From: Sarcomyxa edulis
Taxonomy: Eukaryota; Basidiomycota; Agaricomycetes; Agaricales; Mycenaceae
NCBI GenBank assembly: GCA_009761415.1
Contig: QUOL01000007.1
Coordinates: 806,001-870,000, forward strand
DNA: 64,000 nucleotides
Direction: 5' to 3'
Shown: in pieces, positions 1 through 17,386 of the stretch
How the letters are laid out: each line of letters starts with the position of its first letter
How positions within the stretch are numbered: position 1 is the stretch's first letter
Position numbers and translations under genes: made by a program
The notes under the pieces: model-generated
Told to the model about the DNA's origin: nothing
What the model saw: only the letters and a program-made list of their open reading frames with translations
Databases searched by the model: none

Positions 1-1519
1 GGATTGACGGTTTGAGGACTGACACCTTTGACGTTATGTCCTGGAGATTGACGAAAGATCTAATACTCATATGCATCAGCGTGAATTTGACGTTGAGTAT
101 TGTGCTACTTACCTGATGGGCCTCGGACTCTTTCTCGTGTTTATACTGCCTCATAACATCGTGGACCTGTTGAACGACGTCAGAGAAAGATTTGACGCGG
201 GGAATATGAAAATGCATCCGAATTCGATGTCCAAAATTCGAGACGATCAATGTGGGGGGTTAGGTATACTGCAGCCAGTGTTTGGAAGTACTTACAACGT
301 CTTTAAAGCGGTAAGGAGTTCCGGGACGCGAAGACTGACGCGAGGATGCTGCACTGAGTTCCATGATTGTTTTATGCTTGTTTAAGCAAAGTTAGACGTC
401 GATATGAAGGAGATTGTGAATTGGAAGGAGGTGGGAGATGGTTTGGATATGAGATGTGTTCTGCAAACACGACTTTCCTACAAAATACCGCTGGAGTCCG
501 TTGCATAGCTCTATTTTTACTCCTGAACCGTCATTGATACTTATAAATAAGATACATCATGCCAGGCAGGCGGCAGATTCGTGATTCCGGCGTATTTATC
601 ATGATGCGGCTGAGCGAGTTTCGGTACAACGAAAGCTATAGCAGGAAGGGAAGGGAAAAATACGTGATAAGTTGTTGGTAAACATAAATTACGATCACTT
701 GCAAGTGGCATGTGGCGTTGTACACACTCCGACTCGTAGAAAACTTGGGAGGAAACCGTCGAACGGGATCCAAACGCGTATACACCTCAAGAGTCATCAC
801 TAAATCAACACCGATGCTCGAGAGAAAATTCGCAAGCATACACCAAAATCACTATCGATGCACCCGGATGATGCATGGTGTATGCCGGAAATTCCATACG
901 TCTATAAAGGTCTATAATCATGATGACGGCCTAAGATGAAACCACAGCGTTAACAATCTCGAGCTCCGAGGAAAGACTGCAGATCGACGGAGGACTGACC
1001 TGATGCCGAATAGATCCTAAGAACCAACAAACGCCTAACGACCGTCTGCGACATCTGTGCATATCGGCCTGCTTAGAAGCGGGCCATGAGTATCCCTCGC
1101 GAGGCCCCGATCGCCTCGCAATGTCCTTCAAGCGCACCTGCCCAGCATGTCAAGAACAGCTGAAAACTGCAGCGCTGCACTCACCGATATACCTATGTAT
1201 CAATCATGATACCACAGTGACACTCTGAGTCGGATCCAACGTATTTAGACTAAACATTGAGGATGCAATCTAGCATCATCTACACGAAGCCTACAAACGT
1301 GATAATCTTCCAGGGGCTGCATTCCGCGTGTCAAAGACAGCACACGCATCGGAAGGTCAAAGGTGCTTTGCGCCGGTACATATGGTGGACGACGTCCATG
1401 GCGATGGTCGTAGGAAGCAAAGGGCGCACGGCGCGTGGCGTGCACTGCCACTCGGCTGGAATTTCATTTTTTGGGTGCTCCGCCGGCACGTGACAACTGA
1501 CTCTTTCTGATCAACGAAA
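1..1519. other. gene-poor left edge, no gene supported
   Basis: I see no coding region with recognisable motifs or a plausible chain of exons here. Several open frames of 60-104 codons exist on both strands, but they overlap each other, lack family features, and do not join across GT...AG introns into anything longer. The last few hundred bases are presumably the promoter of the helicase-like gene that starts at 1520. Confidence 0.5.
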
Positions 1520-6009
<4,490 letters not shown>

Positions 6010-6380
6010 TAGGGGACCCTTACGGGTCAGTCTCATCGCATAGTGTCAATATTTATATAAACTAGTTCTCTATAACCTAATGACATACCTTGCTGTTTGA
6101 TACCGACACTGACAGCGGTCTGGCATTAGTTGACCACTCTAGACAATGGACATTGGTATATTGTGAGTGGCACAAAGATCACAACGCGACTCAGTGACTT
6201 CGGAACGGTAGTTCCTACAAGGCCAAGAAAGATGCTGTATATTGATATAAACTTATGCCATACATACGCATGAATGTTCCAGACAGGAAGAAAGTGTGAG
6301 TACACGTATACATATTGCAGTCCTTCCAACTTCGAGAGCCTCTACCCATATCTACGGCCTGAGCAAGCCCATCTACAGAT

Positions 6381-7902
6381 CTACAAAAGAGTTTCGCCTA
6401 AGGAAAGAAAGCGAGGTCAGATAAGCCGTGCAAAGAAATCATGACAGAACATAGAACGTGACGGTAAAACGAGAAGACACACACCTAATGCCGAACGAAC
6501 CAAGGAACAACCAACAGTGACTGTCTGTAAGACACTGGCGGCGTCTGCGAGGGACGGATTGACTTCCTGTGATAGGAAAGTATGTGCGTATGATTAGAGC
6601 AAGAACAATAGAGGAATAGAAGAAGGGAGGTGAGGGAGGGGTCCGTACCATTAAATCAAGAGCGACAAGCAACCCTGTCTCGTAAATCGCCTCACAGATA
6701 TAATGTCCCTCTCTGAACGTCAAACCTCCACGGACCTGTATCATCGTTAACATCCATCGTAGCGAGAGAGAAAATCCCAAATCATGGACTTACCGGCGTT
6801 CCCGTCGACGGCGCAACGCTCGGATCCAACGCATCTACATCAAAACTCAAATGAATGGGAATATCCCTCTGGGGATTAACCCAATCCAACGCCATCTCCA
6901 CAACCTTCCCGATTCCCCATCGATCCACGTCGTGCATAGTGAACGCCTTGATATTGTTCGAGCGCAGGATAGCTTTTTCGGGAGCATCGAGGTCACGGAG
7001 ACCGATGTAGACGATTTTTTTGGGAGAGAGGAGGGGGGTGGCGGGGAGGGAGGGGAGCCATGAGAATGGGGTTGGTGAGGGGGTTGTGGAGGTAGCTGCG
7101 ATTGGGGGGTTTAGGCCCATTAGGTAGGAGACGGGCATGCCGTGGATGTTACCTGCGGCGAAACACATGGTTAGGGGGGATGAATGGATGAACGGTGAGG
7201 TGGGTACGTACCGGTATCGGAGGATTCTGCGGTGTTTATGTCGGCGTGTGCGTCGATCCAGATAACGCAGGCATCGGGATGTGCGCTGTAGGATGTGATG
7301 GTTATGAATGGAACTCAAGTATTGGAACACTACTCACCTTAAAGTCCCGGAGATGGTCCCCATAGCCTATGAAACACATGTTGAGTTATAGTAAGTGGAA
7401 GGAAGGAGGGTGTATACTCACCAGTGAATGATCTCCACCGAGGGTCAAAGGCAACGCACCCCTCTTGGCATGTTCTCCAACGACCTTGGACACGCTCTCT
7501 GTCACTTGCGAGACAATCCTTGGGTTCCTGAGTTTGCCAATGGGAGGATCGTCCGCTGTACATTGGCGTAAGCGCTGTGTCACAGTCGATGTAGGGTCTC
7601 ATAGCTCACCTGGCTTGATCTCTTCGAAGAGGTGATGCCCGTCGAATTTAACTTCCCATCCTAAGGCTTTCAATTGATCGGGAAGACCAGCCTGTACAAG
7701 GTGGATAGGACCTTCGTCTACACCTGGTCTTGGCTGTCCACCGCTACATAGAATATCTCAGTCGCTTTGGATCATTGAATCTCGAAGGGGTATACCTGAA
7801 TGGACATCCGACGATCTATTCTACGAGGTCAGTGCTGGCTGGCGGTGCAGGGGTACCCTCACTCACTGCAACGGTCTTTGGCTCTGCGAGAAATCTGTTC
7901 AT
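6381..7902 (-). CDS. CAR1: arginase (L-arginine amidinohydrolase)
   Basis: Mn-dependent ureohydrolase that splits arginine into ornithine and urea in cytosolic arginine catabolism. Read on the minus strand, it starts at ATG 7902-7900 ('MNRFLAEPKTVA', then a GT donor). It carries the metal-binding signatures in order: 'GGDHSLV' (about 7430-7450), 'WIDAHADINTAES' (about 7220-7260) and 'SFDVDALDPSVAPSTGTPV' (about 6790-6850). These are followed by 'LTFREGHYICEAIYETGLL' and 'EVNPSLADAASVLQTV'. The last exon is tiny: 'SAL' joins across an intron to 'GETLL' and a stop at 6383-6381, which restores the normal arginase C terminus. Reading straight through the splice site would give an unrelated tail. 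The gene is interrupted by several introns of about 50-100 nt. It is divergent from homoserine dehydrogenase. Confidence 0.93.
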
Positions 7903-8312
7903 GGTGAGTAGACTGAAGAAAAGATGGTTGAGAATAAATAAAAATATTCCAGATGGCTGTTGAGCTGTGGAATTCCGAATGCATATGCTCCTCCTTGTTG
8001 GTCGGACTACATGCTCCGTCCGATGGCAAGTTTAGACATCGTACAGCAAAAAGTACGGCAACTGTAACGCCACCAACAACTATAGGTATATCACTATCGT
8101 GATTTGTGAAACAGCCTGCAGTACTATACGTTTATCGAAGAGATTTTGCAGTAAATCACGATGCAATCAGAGAGATAGTGCCACTAGTAGAGCGCGTATC
8201 GGCCGAGTCATTCTCAAAATCTGATTTGCAGCCCACAAAAATTGGCATTTCGACAAAAACATATCTTACTCTTGAAAAGATCCAACTTGAAGACACTCTC
8301 GAAGCTACCATC
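7903..8312. promoter_or_regulatory. divergent intergenic promoter region, arginase / homoserine dehydrogenase
   Basis: This stretch of about 410 bp separates the starts of two oppositely transcribed amino-acid metabolism genes and must hold both promoters. I see no clear TATA box or binding site that I would name. The frame of the downstream gene stays open back to about 8106, but no in-frame ATG occurs before 8313. Confidence 0.5.
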
Positions 8313-9680
8313 ATGTCAAGCAATCCAAAAGTACTCGTCGCCGTTGTGGGTGTAGGTCTTGTCGGCGGAGAGTTCGTCCAACAGCTCCGTCAATTCACCC
8401 CCTTCACAATCGTGTCCTTGACGGCCGCAACCCGCACACTCTTCAACCCCGCAGGTCTCACTTTCCCAGGTCCTGCCACACAGCAAACCGCATGGCAGAC
8501 TGAGCTATCCACAAAGGGCACATCACCCGACCTTGCAACCCTCACAACCAATCTCGCAGCTTTAGTATCCCCATCCCAGAAGGTAGTGCTGGTAGACAAC
8601 ACCGCATCGGAAGACGTTGCGAAGCTTTACCCTGCATGGTTGAAAGCTGGTATAAATGTCATCACACCCAACAAAAAGGCATACTCGGGCGAGTTGGATC
8701 TATACGAGGCCATACTGGCTGCTAGCGATGCTAGTGGCGCAAAATTCCTCAACGAGTCTACCGTCGGAGCTGGTCTGCCTATTATCTCGACTTTGAAAGA
8801 TCTAGTCAATACCGGAGACAAGGTGCGTAGCCGCGCGTCAGTCACTATCCTCATAAATGCTAATCTTTCCCTGCGGTGGTCAGGTCACCAAAATCGAAGG
8901 TGTATTCTCCGGCACAATGAGCTACATCTTCAACGAATTTTCCACCGGGAACCCATCCGGACCAAGCTTCTCCTCCGTAGTCAGCATCGCACGCGCTAAA
9001 GGCTTCACGGTCAGATTTACCCTTATCATTCTCCCTTCCACTTCCCTACTCTCTTATCCTGACCTTTACACTTACACATACCACTACAGGAACCCCACCC
9101 AGGAGACGACTTAAACGGCGCAGACGTCGCCCGAAAACTTACCATCCTATCCCGCCTCATCCCCTCCCTCCGCACCTCCCTCCCCCACGGCTACCGCTCC
9201 GTCCAAACAACCTCCCTCGTCCCCGCAGCCCTATCGAACATCTCCACCGGAACAGAATTCATGGCTCGTCTTCCAGAGTTTGATGCACATTTCGATGAGA
9301 TGCACCAGGATGCTGCGAAGGAAGGGATGGTGTTACGGTATGTTGGTGTTGTGGATGTGCGTTCTGGGGAGATCAAGGCTAGTTTGGAAAAGTACGTTGT
9401 TGTTTTTAGTTCTTTCTAGCCGTCTCTCCTATACCTTCATTTATTTCGTCCTTGTTCTCATTGATTACTAACGCAACGCCATTCTCTTTGCCCTTCTTTC
9501 TTTTCCAGATATCCAGTAACCCACCCATTCGCGACATCCCTCGGAGGCTCAGATAACATCGTCATGTTCCACACTGAACGGTACGGCGCAAGACCACTGA
9601 TCGTACAAGGTGCAGGAGCCGGTGCTCCCGTTACTGCTATGGGCGTCTTGGGTGATTTGTTGAAGCTCGTCTCCGTATAA
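8313..9680 (+). CDS. HOM6: homoserine dehydrogenase
   Basis: NAD(P)H-dependent reduction of aspartate semialdehyde to homoserine, the branch step towards Thr, Met and Ile in the cytosol. The product starts 'MSSNPKVLVAVVGVGLVGG', with the Rossmann GxGxxG motif in the first 20 residues. It continues with 'VDNTASEDVAKLYPAWL', the catalytic-lysine segment 'VITPNKKAYSG' (about 8655-8690), 'FLNESTVGAGLPIISTL' and, after an intron (about 8823-8883), 'VEGVFSGTMSYIFNEF'-like sequence. Exon three begins 'PHPGDDLNGADVARKL'. The last exon ends 'GAGAGAPVTAMGVLGDLLKL' followed by a few residues and TAA at 9678-9680. Length and motif order match the fungal monofunctional enzyme. The start is chosen because 8313 is the first ATG in frame and sits directly before the dinucleotide-binding strand. 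Confidence 0.94.
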
Positions 9681-10562
9681 GTCGCGCGCGTGATGGGTAG
9701 AGAAATTCAAAAAATGTACAAGTGCATGTGTATGTGAAGAAAACAAAGGAGTACAAGGAAGAAACAATATCGATCTTTATTGCGCCACACGTACGCGTAC
9801 TACTAGTACTGCTTACTTCAGACTTGGAAGTCTGGTAGGATCGTACGTTGGTACAAATCATGATCAAGATGGCGACCACGAATCTGTACTTGCGAGTTAT
9901 GTACTGAACCATATATACAAGAGCTCGAGGTAGTACGGGTGGCATGTATGGATTGAGTAGCAATCCATACTACCCTTGTGGCAAATTTTGTATGCACACT
10001 GCATCTGATTTAGTATACCCTGCAAATACAGCATTCCTCTCATCTCTATACTTTTGACTTTAAGATATCACGATCGATATGGGTACGTGAGGCCATACAT
10101 CAATCTATCATATGGCTACCGCCTTTCCAAGTTGGTCCTTCGTTTGAAAAGTACAATAGCAGAGTCAACAATAGCTATAGCTAAAAGCACAACAACAAGA
10201 AAACCCCAGAGATCTGAAAAAACTACAACATGGATGCCACTGGATGAGGTGGGGTATGGGGTATAAGAAGAGAATGGACAAATATGTATACGTATGCTGG
10301 GAATCGTTATCGATAAGTTAACTGTCTCTGTAGGATCATATGCATGACAATGACAATGACAAGAACAAGAACAAGAACAAGAAAACAAAGCGCGAGGTGA
10401 TGCTGATGGATATAGAAAGAGGAAAAGAAGGAAGGGAGACTGATCGTGGTATACATACACATATAACACACATAGAGAGAAAATACATACGCATACACCA
10501 AGAAAACAGAAGAGAGCGAGGACGAGGACGAGAACACGAAAAGGGTAGCTTATGCGAGGAAA
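9681..10562. other. intergenic region between convergent genes, with simple repeats
   Basis: 3' flanks of the homoserine dehydrogenase gene and the ankyrin gene. It holds low-complexity AC/AG-rich sequence: a (GACAAT)/(AACAAG)-type tract at about 10345-10385 and a (GAGGAC)-type tract at about 10512-10535. The open frames here come from the repeats and are not supported as genes. Confidence 0.55.
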
Positions 10563-13500
10563 TCACGGTTTCCCTTTGAGAGACTGCATCAAATGTTTCA
10601 AGCCCCCGAAACGTTTACCGCCACCATTCCCATTCCCTTGCTGTTGAAGGCGAGCAGCAGAATCAGGCGTAGCGAAACCCATTCTCGTAAGTTTCGTGTT
10701 CGTCGAAAAGATCCTATTGCTGCTGGTACCGGTCACATTGTTGGTGTTACTCCGGAGAGGCGTGCTCGGAGCCGTAGATACGCGATATAGCGGTACCCCC
10801 GATCCCCCCTGCTTATCGATATTGTTGCCGGTAACATCGCCAGTCATCGAGCTTGTTCGGCTGAGAGTGACGATGGGAGATACGGCATCAACGAGATCAG
10901 GTTCGGGTGTGTGGGAGTGCACAATGGGGTGGTGGTACTCGTCGATATCAGAATCATCTTCGGGCTGGATGGTGTTTCGAGATCGGGACGGCAGAGGAGA
11001 TGAGGACACGGTAGCAGTAGCGGTAGCCTGAGGAGACTGAGGAGGCATGACTGCGGATACTGAACGCGTTTGCTGATGCCGATATGCCCGCTCACGCGTA
11101 AAGTAATTGTCTGTCGCGGTCGATACTAGAGAAGCCAATCAAGGTTAGTATGTATACATACAGAGAGAATAAAGGCAACGAACTACCGTCTGGTGTACTG
11201 CCACTTGTATGCGGTCTTCGAGGTTGTTTCATCCGTGATCGAGGAGCCGTTCTCTTATGCTCCAGACTAAACTGTCGTTCCACTCCCACCCTCGGGAATT
11301 CACTCTTATTGCGCACAGGGGTTTCCAAAGGAGGTTCCCCTCCTTCTTTGACATGTTGGTCTTGTTCCCTGCCTCCTCCGCTAGCAATACTAGCAGCCTC
11401 CTTCTCCCTCAACTTCCTCTCCAACGCCAAACTTTCACCATACGCAGCAAGCCTCGCACTCAACGGTGTCCAACCCGTACCAGTACTCGGCGGCGTATCT
11501 GCCATCTCGAGGATGCTCTTCTGCGCACGCTGCACTAGAGCTTCAGCCTGTGCATGCGAGGAGATAGAGGAGATATTGATATCGGCAAGCGGGGGATGTG
11601 ATCGTCGTTGATTTAAGTTATCCCCGGACGTAGAGTGAACTACGACAACAACGTTGTCATCGTCATGGTCATTTGCTATGATATCGTTGGGCTTGAACGG
11701 TGGTAGGTTATTGGTGTTGTGACTATTACTGGGCGCACGCAATACCGGAGAGCTGACAGTGACACTTTCGCTCCCAGAAGTACTGGTCGTCGTCGTACCA
11801 CTAATGCTGAGCTGGGGATTCATACTATCAGTAGTGTTGGAACTACTGACCGAGTCCCCACGACCTCGGATATCCATCATTGGGACCTGTAGAAGTCGCT
11901 GCTCGTCCAAGATCTCTTCTGAAGGCGAAGGCATACTAGGTGGAGGTCGGTTGATACTGAAAGGAAACTCCTCCGTTACGGTGGCTGCTAAGGCTTCAAG
12001 ATCCTCGTCCACGGGTGAAATGAACGGCGACTCATCCGAGGAGGACGTGAACGATGACTCGCGTTCCCGAATGAGCAAGGCTGTCAAATGTGATTTGGGA
12101 TTGAGGTGATTGTCATCATCGTGGTCGTGCACGATAACATTGACAAGAGACTGCCCGTACTCTTCGAGCTCGTCGTCCTCCAGATCCACAACAACGTCCT
12201 CATCGTGGCGTCCTCTATCTATAATCTCAAAGTCGCTGATGGCAGCTGGTGCAGACCCCGGTACGCGAAGGTGTTCGTCCGTGTCAATCACTGTCCTCTC
12301 GCTCTCCAAACCCACATCTAACGTAGACGCAGATGTAGCTTTGCCTAACGATCCCACACTGTTACTAGCCCTCAATCTAACCCCACCTTCCTCTTTCCAC
12401 CTCCCTCCAGAACTCGAGCTCGAATCAAATCTCAATGCCCTCCTGGATAGGCCACTCGATGAAGATCGATTATGCTCCCTCAGAATTCCAGGTCTTGTCT
12501 CCTCCTTCTCCTTGTCTTTATCCTTACCGGGCAGGACCACCACATCATCGTCAAACACCGTCCCAGACCTATTGCTCACTCCCATTCCTTCTGTGGTATC
12601 GAACAACCCACCCGACCGATTGCCTTTCTCCTTCTCACCACTCCCACTCCCACTCCCACTTCTATCCCTCTTCCCCAACCCCAATTTCCCCAAGTCAAAC
12701 CGATGCGAATTGGGACTACTCCCCGACGACGACCCAGATCGTTCCCTACTCTGCGCCTGCGCCTGTGACAAGGCATTATGAAGCTCGATCGCCAACGGTC
12801 TCGAAGTCGAATTTCCATTTCCATTCCCGTTTGAATACTGCGACGATGAAGTCGATGTTGTGTTGGTGGTCGAAATGGGCAAAGGCCTTGGTTTGAAAGG
12901 TGGTGAGTTCGCAGGAGGCGACCTGCCGCAAACGCTCCCATTGCCACTCGCGTCACTCCCCAACCTAAATCTGAATCCTGACTTTGAGACCGACGCCGTG
13001 TTACTGCTGTTGATATCCGTTGTGGACATTTCAGGACTTTGTATGGGACTGGGACTCGAAGTGCGTAATTGGTGCTCGGTGAAGGATGCAGGGATGCTAG
13101 TAGCTACCGAGCTTTGATGAGCACTACCACTACCATTCGGTGGTGGGCTGGTACTGCTACCGTTAAAATCGGTCGGTGCCTGTCCTTTCTTGAAGAGGTT
13201 CAGAAGGGAATATTTACTTCCTAATTTGCGTTGTGACGGGGGTGTTGGAGGATGCGAGGGTGCCGTTCCTCGTCCAGTATATGTGTTGTTGGTATTGGCA
13301 GGGGTATTGGTATTGGTATTGTTATCTGATGGTGGAGAAGCATCAGTTCCAGCAGACCGTGGTCTCGCAGTGGATGCAGATGTCTTTCGATGACGGTTAT
13401 GGTATAATTGTGCTTGTGAAGCGGACATAATCTGGGGTAAAGAAGGTCTTCGACCTTGCTGCGACGGCGGGGTGGGCGATGATGGTGATGGAGGGGTATC

Positions 13501-14891
13501 ATTTGCATAAAAGGTATATGATTCGCCACCGAGCGGTCGCGATGCGTATGATGTGGATGGCTGTGGGTCTTCTGCAGCCGTACTTCGCATGATATGTAGC
13601 GCTGTATCGATGGACCTCTTCACATGTAGCCGTTTACGCGTCGAAGTAGAGGTGGAAGCGTTAGTGCCCATGACATTGAAACCAAGATCCCCGTCCCTCT
13701 CCTCCTGTCTTACTCTCTCGCGTTCTCTCAAATCCCTATCTTTGTTGAATGCCCACTCATTCAAAACAATTGCACATTGCTCCCATCCGTTCTGTCTTGC
13801 TAGCATCTCCGGCGTGACTCCGTGTTTATCGGACCGATTCGCATGAGCTCCGTGGAGAAGTAGTAGACGCACAACGGCAGTATTTCCGTTCGCCGCAGCG
13901 AAGTGGAGTGGAGTGGAACCGGATGTACCAACGATGGGCGTGGATGCATCGCGGTTCTTGTCGTTGGAATATTTTCGAGGAAGTCTATTTTAGATGAATG
14001 TGGGGTTAATATGGTTAGGTCAAAGTCACGGTCTTAATTGTGTCTATTATGCATAAGTGGGGTGACCGCGGCATCTCATCGCGATTACTAGCAGGGAAAC
14101 GGTCCTGTGGACAACTAGGATAGCCTGTGTCCAATGAAGCACAGATGTATCATTTCCCAGGAGATCTGACATGCTCCAGGTCGATACGGCGCCAGCCATG
14201 ATTGCGACCCGCCCATCTTATTGTGTCAAACAATAACAATAGTACGCAACTTCAGGTGGGGACACGTCGCATCAGTGGCTCTCCATCAGACGCCAATCAA
14301 CTCGAGGGCGCTCTCGCATCGACGCCAACGGGCAGCAAAAGAAGCAAGTCCGCAATAGAAGTACTACGGACCACTCAGATGCGTAACTCCCAAGGATGAT
14401 CATGATACGAGCAAGCGTACCGAAAAAAAGGAAAAACACGGTAGAAAGAACAACGTACCGAGGTGCATTAACATCTGCTCCATGATCAATGAGAAGCTTG
14501 ACGACCTGAGTGCTCCCTCCGGCACAAGCAGCATGCAAGGGTAGAACACCGTCCAATACAGAGTTGATGGGTTGACCGTGTGTGAGGGCGTATTCTACGA
14601 GACCAACGTTACCGGTTGCTGCAGCAGAGTGAAGACCAAGGCTTGAAACTATTCAGGAAGTGATATATATCAGAAAAAAGCTGGAAAATGGGAGAAAAAA
14701 GGACGTGCATTCTGTTGTAACGTTATATTTCGCTTCAGCCTTTGAGTGGGTGGAACGAAGGGGGACGGGCATATGGAAAGACTTCCACGAGCACTTTCTA
14801 GCGCTGATGGACGTCGAGCATGAAGAGGAAGGAAGAAAGAAAGACTAGCGCCGGTGTGACGGACAAGCTGTGAACTTGAACTCGGAGCCAT
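10563..14891 (-). CDS. ankyrin-repeat protein with long Ser/Thr/Asn-rich disordered tail
   Basis: Minus-strand gene with ATG at 14891-14889 ('MAPSSSSQLVRHTGASL') and stop at 10565-10563. The N-terminal exons hold about three ankyrin repeats: 'LGLHSAAATGNVGLVEYAL', 'GVLPLHAACAGGSTQVVKLL' with 'DHGADVNAPR', and after an intron 'GSTPLHFAAANGNTAVVRLL' with 'HGAHANRSDKHGVTPEMLA'. About 900 mostly disordered residues follow, rich in Ser, Thr, Pro, Asn and Gly, with acidic patches near 12150-12250. A final small intron (about 11128-11187) joins the last 180 residues, which end in a basic 'GGGKRFGGLKHLMQSLKGKP'-like segment. The intron between repeats two and three (about 13988-14463) is some 470 nt, long for this window. 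The partner is unknown; ankyrin repeats imply protein binding. The product is confidently real but without an assigned function. Confidence 0.8.
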
Positions 14892-15557
14892 AATCTTATC
14901 TTACATCGGCCATCTCGGATATTATTTTAATTCTAGCTAGCCAACCACTCTCTTCTTGCTCTTGGCCAAGTCTGACCTGCCCATCACCCGTCCTGGGGCT
15001 CGCTGCTATGTCCTCTCATGTTTGTCGGCTTTGTCCTGCGCCGGTCGCCCAACTCGAACATACTGGCAGCACGGTCGCGTCGGACGTTCACAGCGGCAAC
15101 ATAGCGGATACTGTGTCGATATCATGCATATCATGATGGGATCATGGTCATTTCTTCGAGCAATCTTCGAGAGCTAACTATATGGAACTTGCCACTGGTG
15201 GATTCGACACTCCCACAAACCTTCAACTCGAAATCTATCATCGCTGATTCATATCCCGATGTTTATCACAGCAAGCAATGCGGCTTTACAGTGTTTTCTG
15301 GTTTTCGTTGGTGGTCTGTTCGACCTACAGTCGAGCCAAGTATGCCAACCCGAGGTCATCCCACTGTTGTTTCTCACACACGCCTCAACGTGATGAGGTT
15401 CCGCTCCTCCGACCTACGCGGACCGAGGTCATATACTCGGCGCCTGCGAAGACGAATCTTCTCTATGTACCTGGGACCGGTCACACGACGGCCCCGGGAT
15501 ACATGTTCAAGTCTTAAAAGACATTGAGCATGACGAGCGTCTCGTCCGTGCATCAAC
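14892..15557. other. divergent intergenic region, nothing further seen
   Basis: This region separates the ankyrin gene from the GDSL-like gene and must contain both promoters. Open frames of up to 127 codons on both strands lack recognisable features. I see no TATA box or repeat that I would name. Confidence 0.4.
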
Positions 15558-17086
15558 ATGCATATCGTCTCACTGACCCTCTTACTCTTCGCGCTCTGGT
15601 CGGAGATATCCTCATGTTTTGGGAAGCTCTCATGGGGCTCGACGAAGTACTTGATTGCATTTGGTGACGACGTGAGTACTCGAGCTCAAAATTGGAACTT
15701 CGCATTATAACCAATGATCATTACTCCAGTTCACTAGTGACGGATTCAACATCTCGGCAGGAATCAGCTCTCCAGTAGGGCATGTAAGCTTTGAAGATGT
15801 TTACATGCTCCGCCGCATGATGTCAAATTGACCTGGATATGCCACTTTATAGACATCTTCGAACGGCATGGCTTGGCCCCAGTATCTCGGTGAGGTTTCG
15901 TACACTCATCTATACGTTCAAAATCATTCTGACTTCGCGGGTTTCTTAGGTGCGGTGTACAACGTAACAGACACAGCGGTACGCCACCTGCATTCAAGTC
16001 AACAGCATTGAAACCCCAATAACTAAGCAACTAACGCCAGATCATCAATCTTGCTTGTGCTGGCGCGACTATGAACAGAACTCTAGTAGCCCCTACCGTT
16101 CCAGAAGCACCGTACGTATGATCCACATGTCCCTTCACATACAAGTCGACATATTCGTTCTATCCTAGTTGTATCATCGACCAGGTGGCTCTATTCCAAG
16201 ACATACTAGCTCCAAAACCAGAAGGTGCCGAATGGAATAGCTCCAACACGCTGTTCGCATTCTTGACTGGCATAAACGATGTTGTATGTGCTAAACGCCG
16301 CATCTTGCATAATCATTGACCTAAACTTATGTAGCGGGCTACCTTTACCTGGGTATACGATCCAATTCAAGTTCTGGGATATTGCATAGACTGACGGGTT
16401 GATGTGAACATCTATCAGACGAACATATCTCAGTCGGACTTCCACTCCGTCCTTATGGACCAACTATCAGCGCAGGTTACTAACGAATTGAAAGGCTCTA
16501 GCCACAGCTGACCGTATCTATCCTATACCAGCTCGAAGATCTCTACGCATGCGGAGCCCGATCCTTCCTATTCCTGACCATCCCACCCATCGACCGCGCA
16601 CCTCTCTACATCCAGCAAGGTTCCCACTTAACCACCACCCTCTCTTCCCAAATCACAGACTACAACACCCAATTATCATCCACCGTCGCTCTCTTCCAGA
16701 CTAACCACCCCTCCTCCCAAGTCAGTCTATTCGATACTCAAAAGCTTTTCAACAGTCTACTGGACAACTCAAATGCGTTCGGATATTTCAACACCACGGG
16801 GTATTGTGGGACGTACGTCGGTGGGACACCGGCGATGACGACGCAGGTTGAACCGTGTGCGCCTGCATCTAGTTACTTGTGGGTCATCCAACTGCTTGTG
16901 GCCTGCTTGATATTGATGCGCTTGTATATTTATTTAGCTGGCTTGACGATGTACATCCAACATTCGTCACCCACGCGTGAGTCAACTTATCCTAGTTCTC
17001 TCGAAAAGCTTTTGGATTGATACTATCGTTACATTGGTTATCGCAGGTTCTTAGCTCATGGCATCTCCACAATGTTGAGTACCTAG
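15558..17086 (+). CDS. secreted GDSL/SGNH (CE16-like) protein with Ser-to-Asp at the nucleophile position
   Basis: Multi-exon gene beginning 'MHIVSLTLLLFALWSEISSC', a signal peptide. The SGNH blocks are recognisable. Block I reads 'YLIAFGDD', then after an intron 'FTSDGFN'. Block II is 'INLACAGATMN', block III 'LFAFLTGINDV', and block V 'FWLDDVHPTFVTHA' with the catalytic Asp and His. Relatives read FGDSYT at block I; here the serine codon position is GAC, directly before the donor at 15673. I tested other splice choices and each runs into a stop. Introns are short: one with branch site TACTAAC ends near 16500, and one near 16878-16940 joins 'SSY' to 'FWLDD'. The last exon ends 'FLAHGISTMLST' at 17086. 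Family members are extracellular acetyl esterases acting on plant polysaccharides; whether this one is catalytic is doubtful. Confidence 0.82.
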
Positions 17087-17386
17087 ATCATAGAGATCAG
17101 CAGCATTAATGCAAGCTTGTGTCTACAATTGATGTCTGAGAAGATATTGAGTTGCGAAACTAAAGTCATTATGGAATAAGTAAAGTATGAGACGTATACA
17201 CGAGTAGAGACCGCCGTAGCGCGATCTTGACTTGAACGCGACAGGGTCACGTCGATAGAATCACGTCGCTCACGTGACAGAGTGACCAGAACCGCCTCTC
17301 AACTGAGTCAACTCTAACTTCACATTGATATTCCAGAGTTGTTCGAGAGTGCTTATCAGCGATTATCTGGCGCTTATTAATATTAT

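Noticed and set aside
71..385. 104-codon open frame at the left edge with a hydrophobic stretch
   Set aside because: No family motif, no continuation across introns, and overlapping frames on the other strand; not supported as a gene.
930..1160. Weak resemblance on the minus strand to the 3' exons of arginase (GGACATT...GAGGCGAT and CAGAC.GTC...TTCGGCAT)
   Set aside because: The matches are short, gapped and the frame is not kept; it could be an old relic but is close to chance level by eye. An alignment of 900-1200 to the complement of 6480-6720 would decide.
8106..8312. Upstream in-frame extension of homoserine dehydrogenase
   Set aside because: The frame is open but starts at GTG, and there is no in-frame ATG before 8313, which directly precedes the Rossmann motif.
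12110..12781. 223-codon Ser/Leu/Pro-rich open frame antisense to the ankyrin gene
   Set aside because: It is the complement of the Ser/Glu-rich disordered tail; low-complexity shadow.
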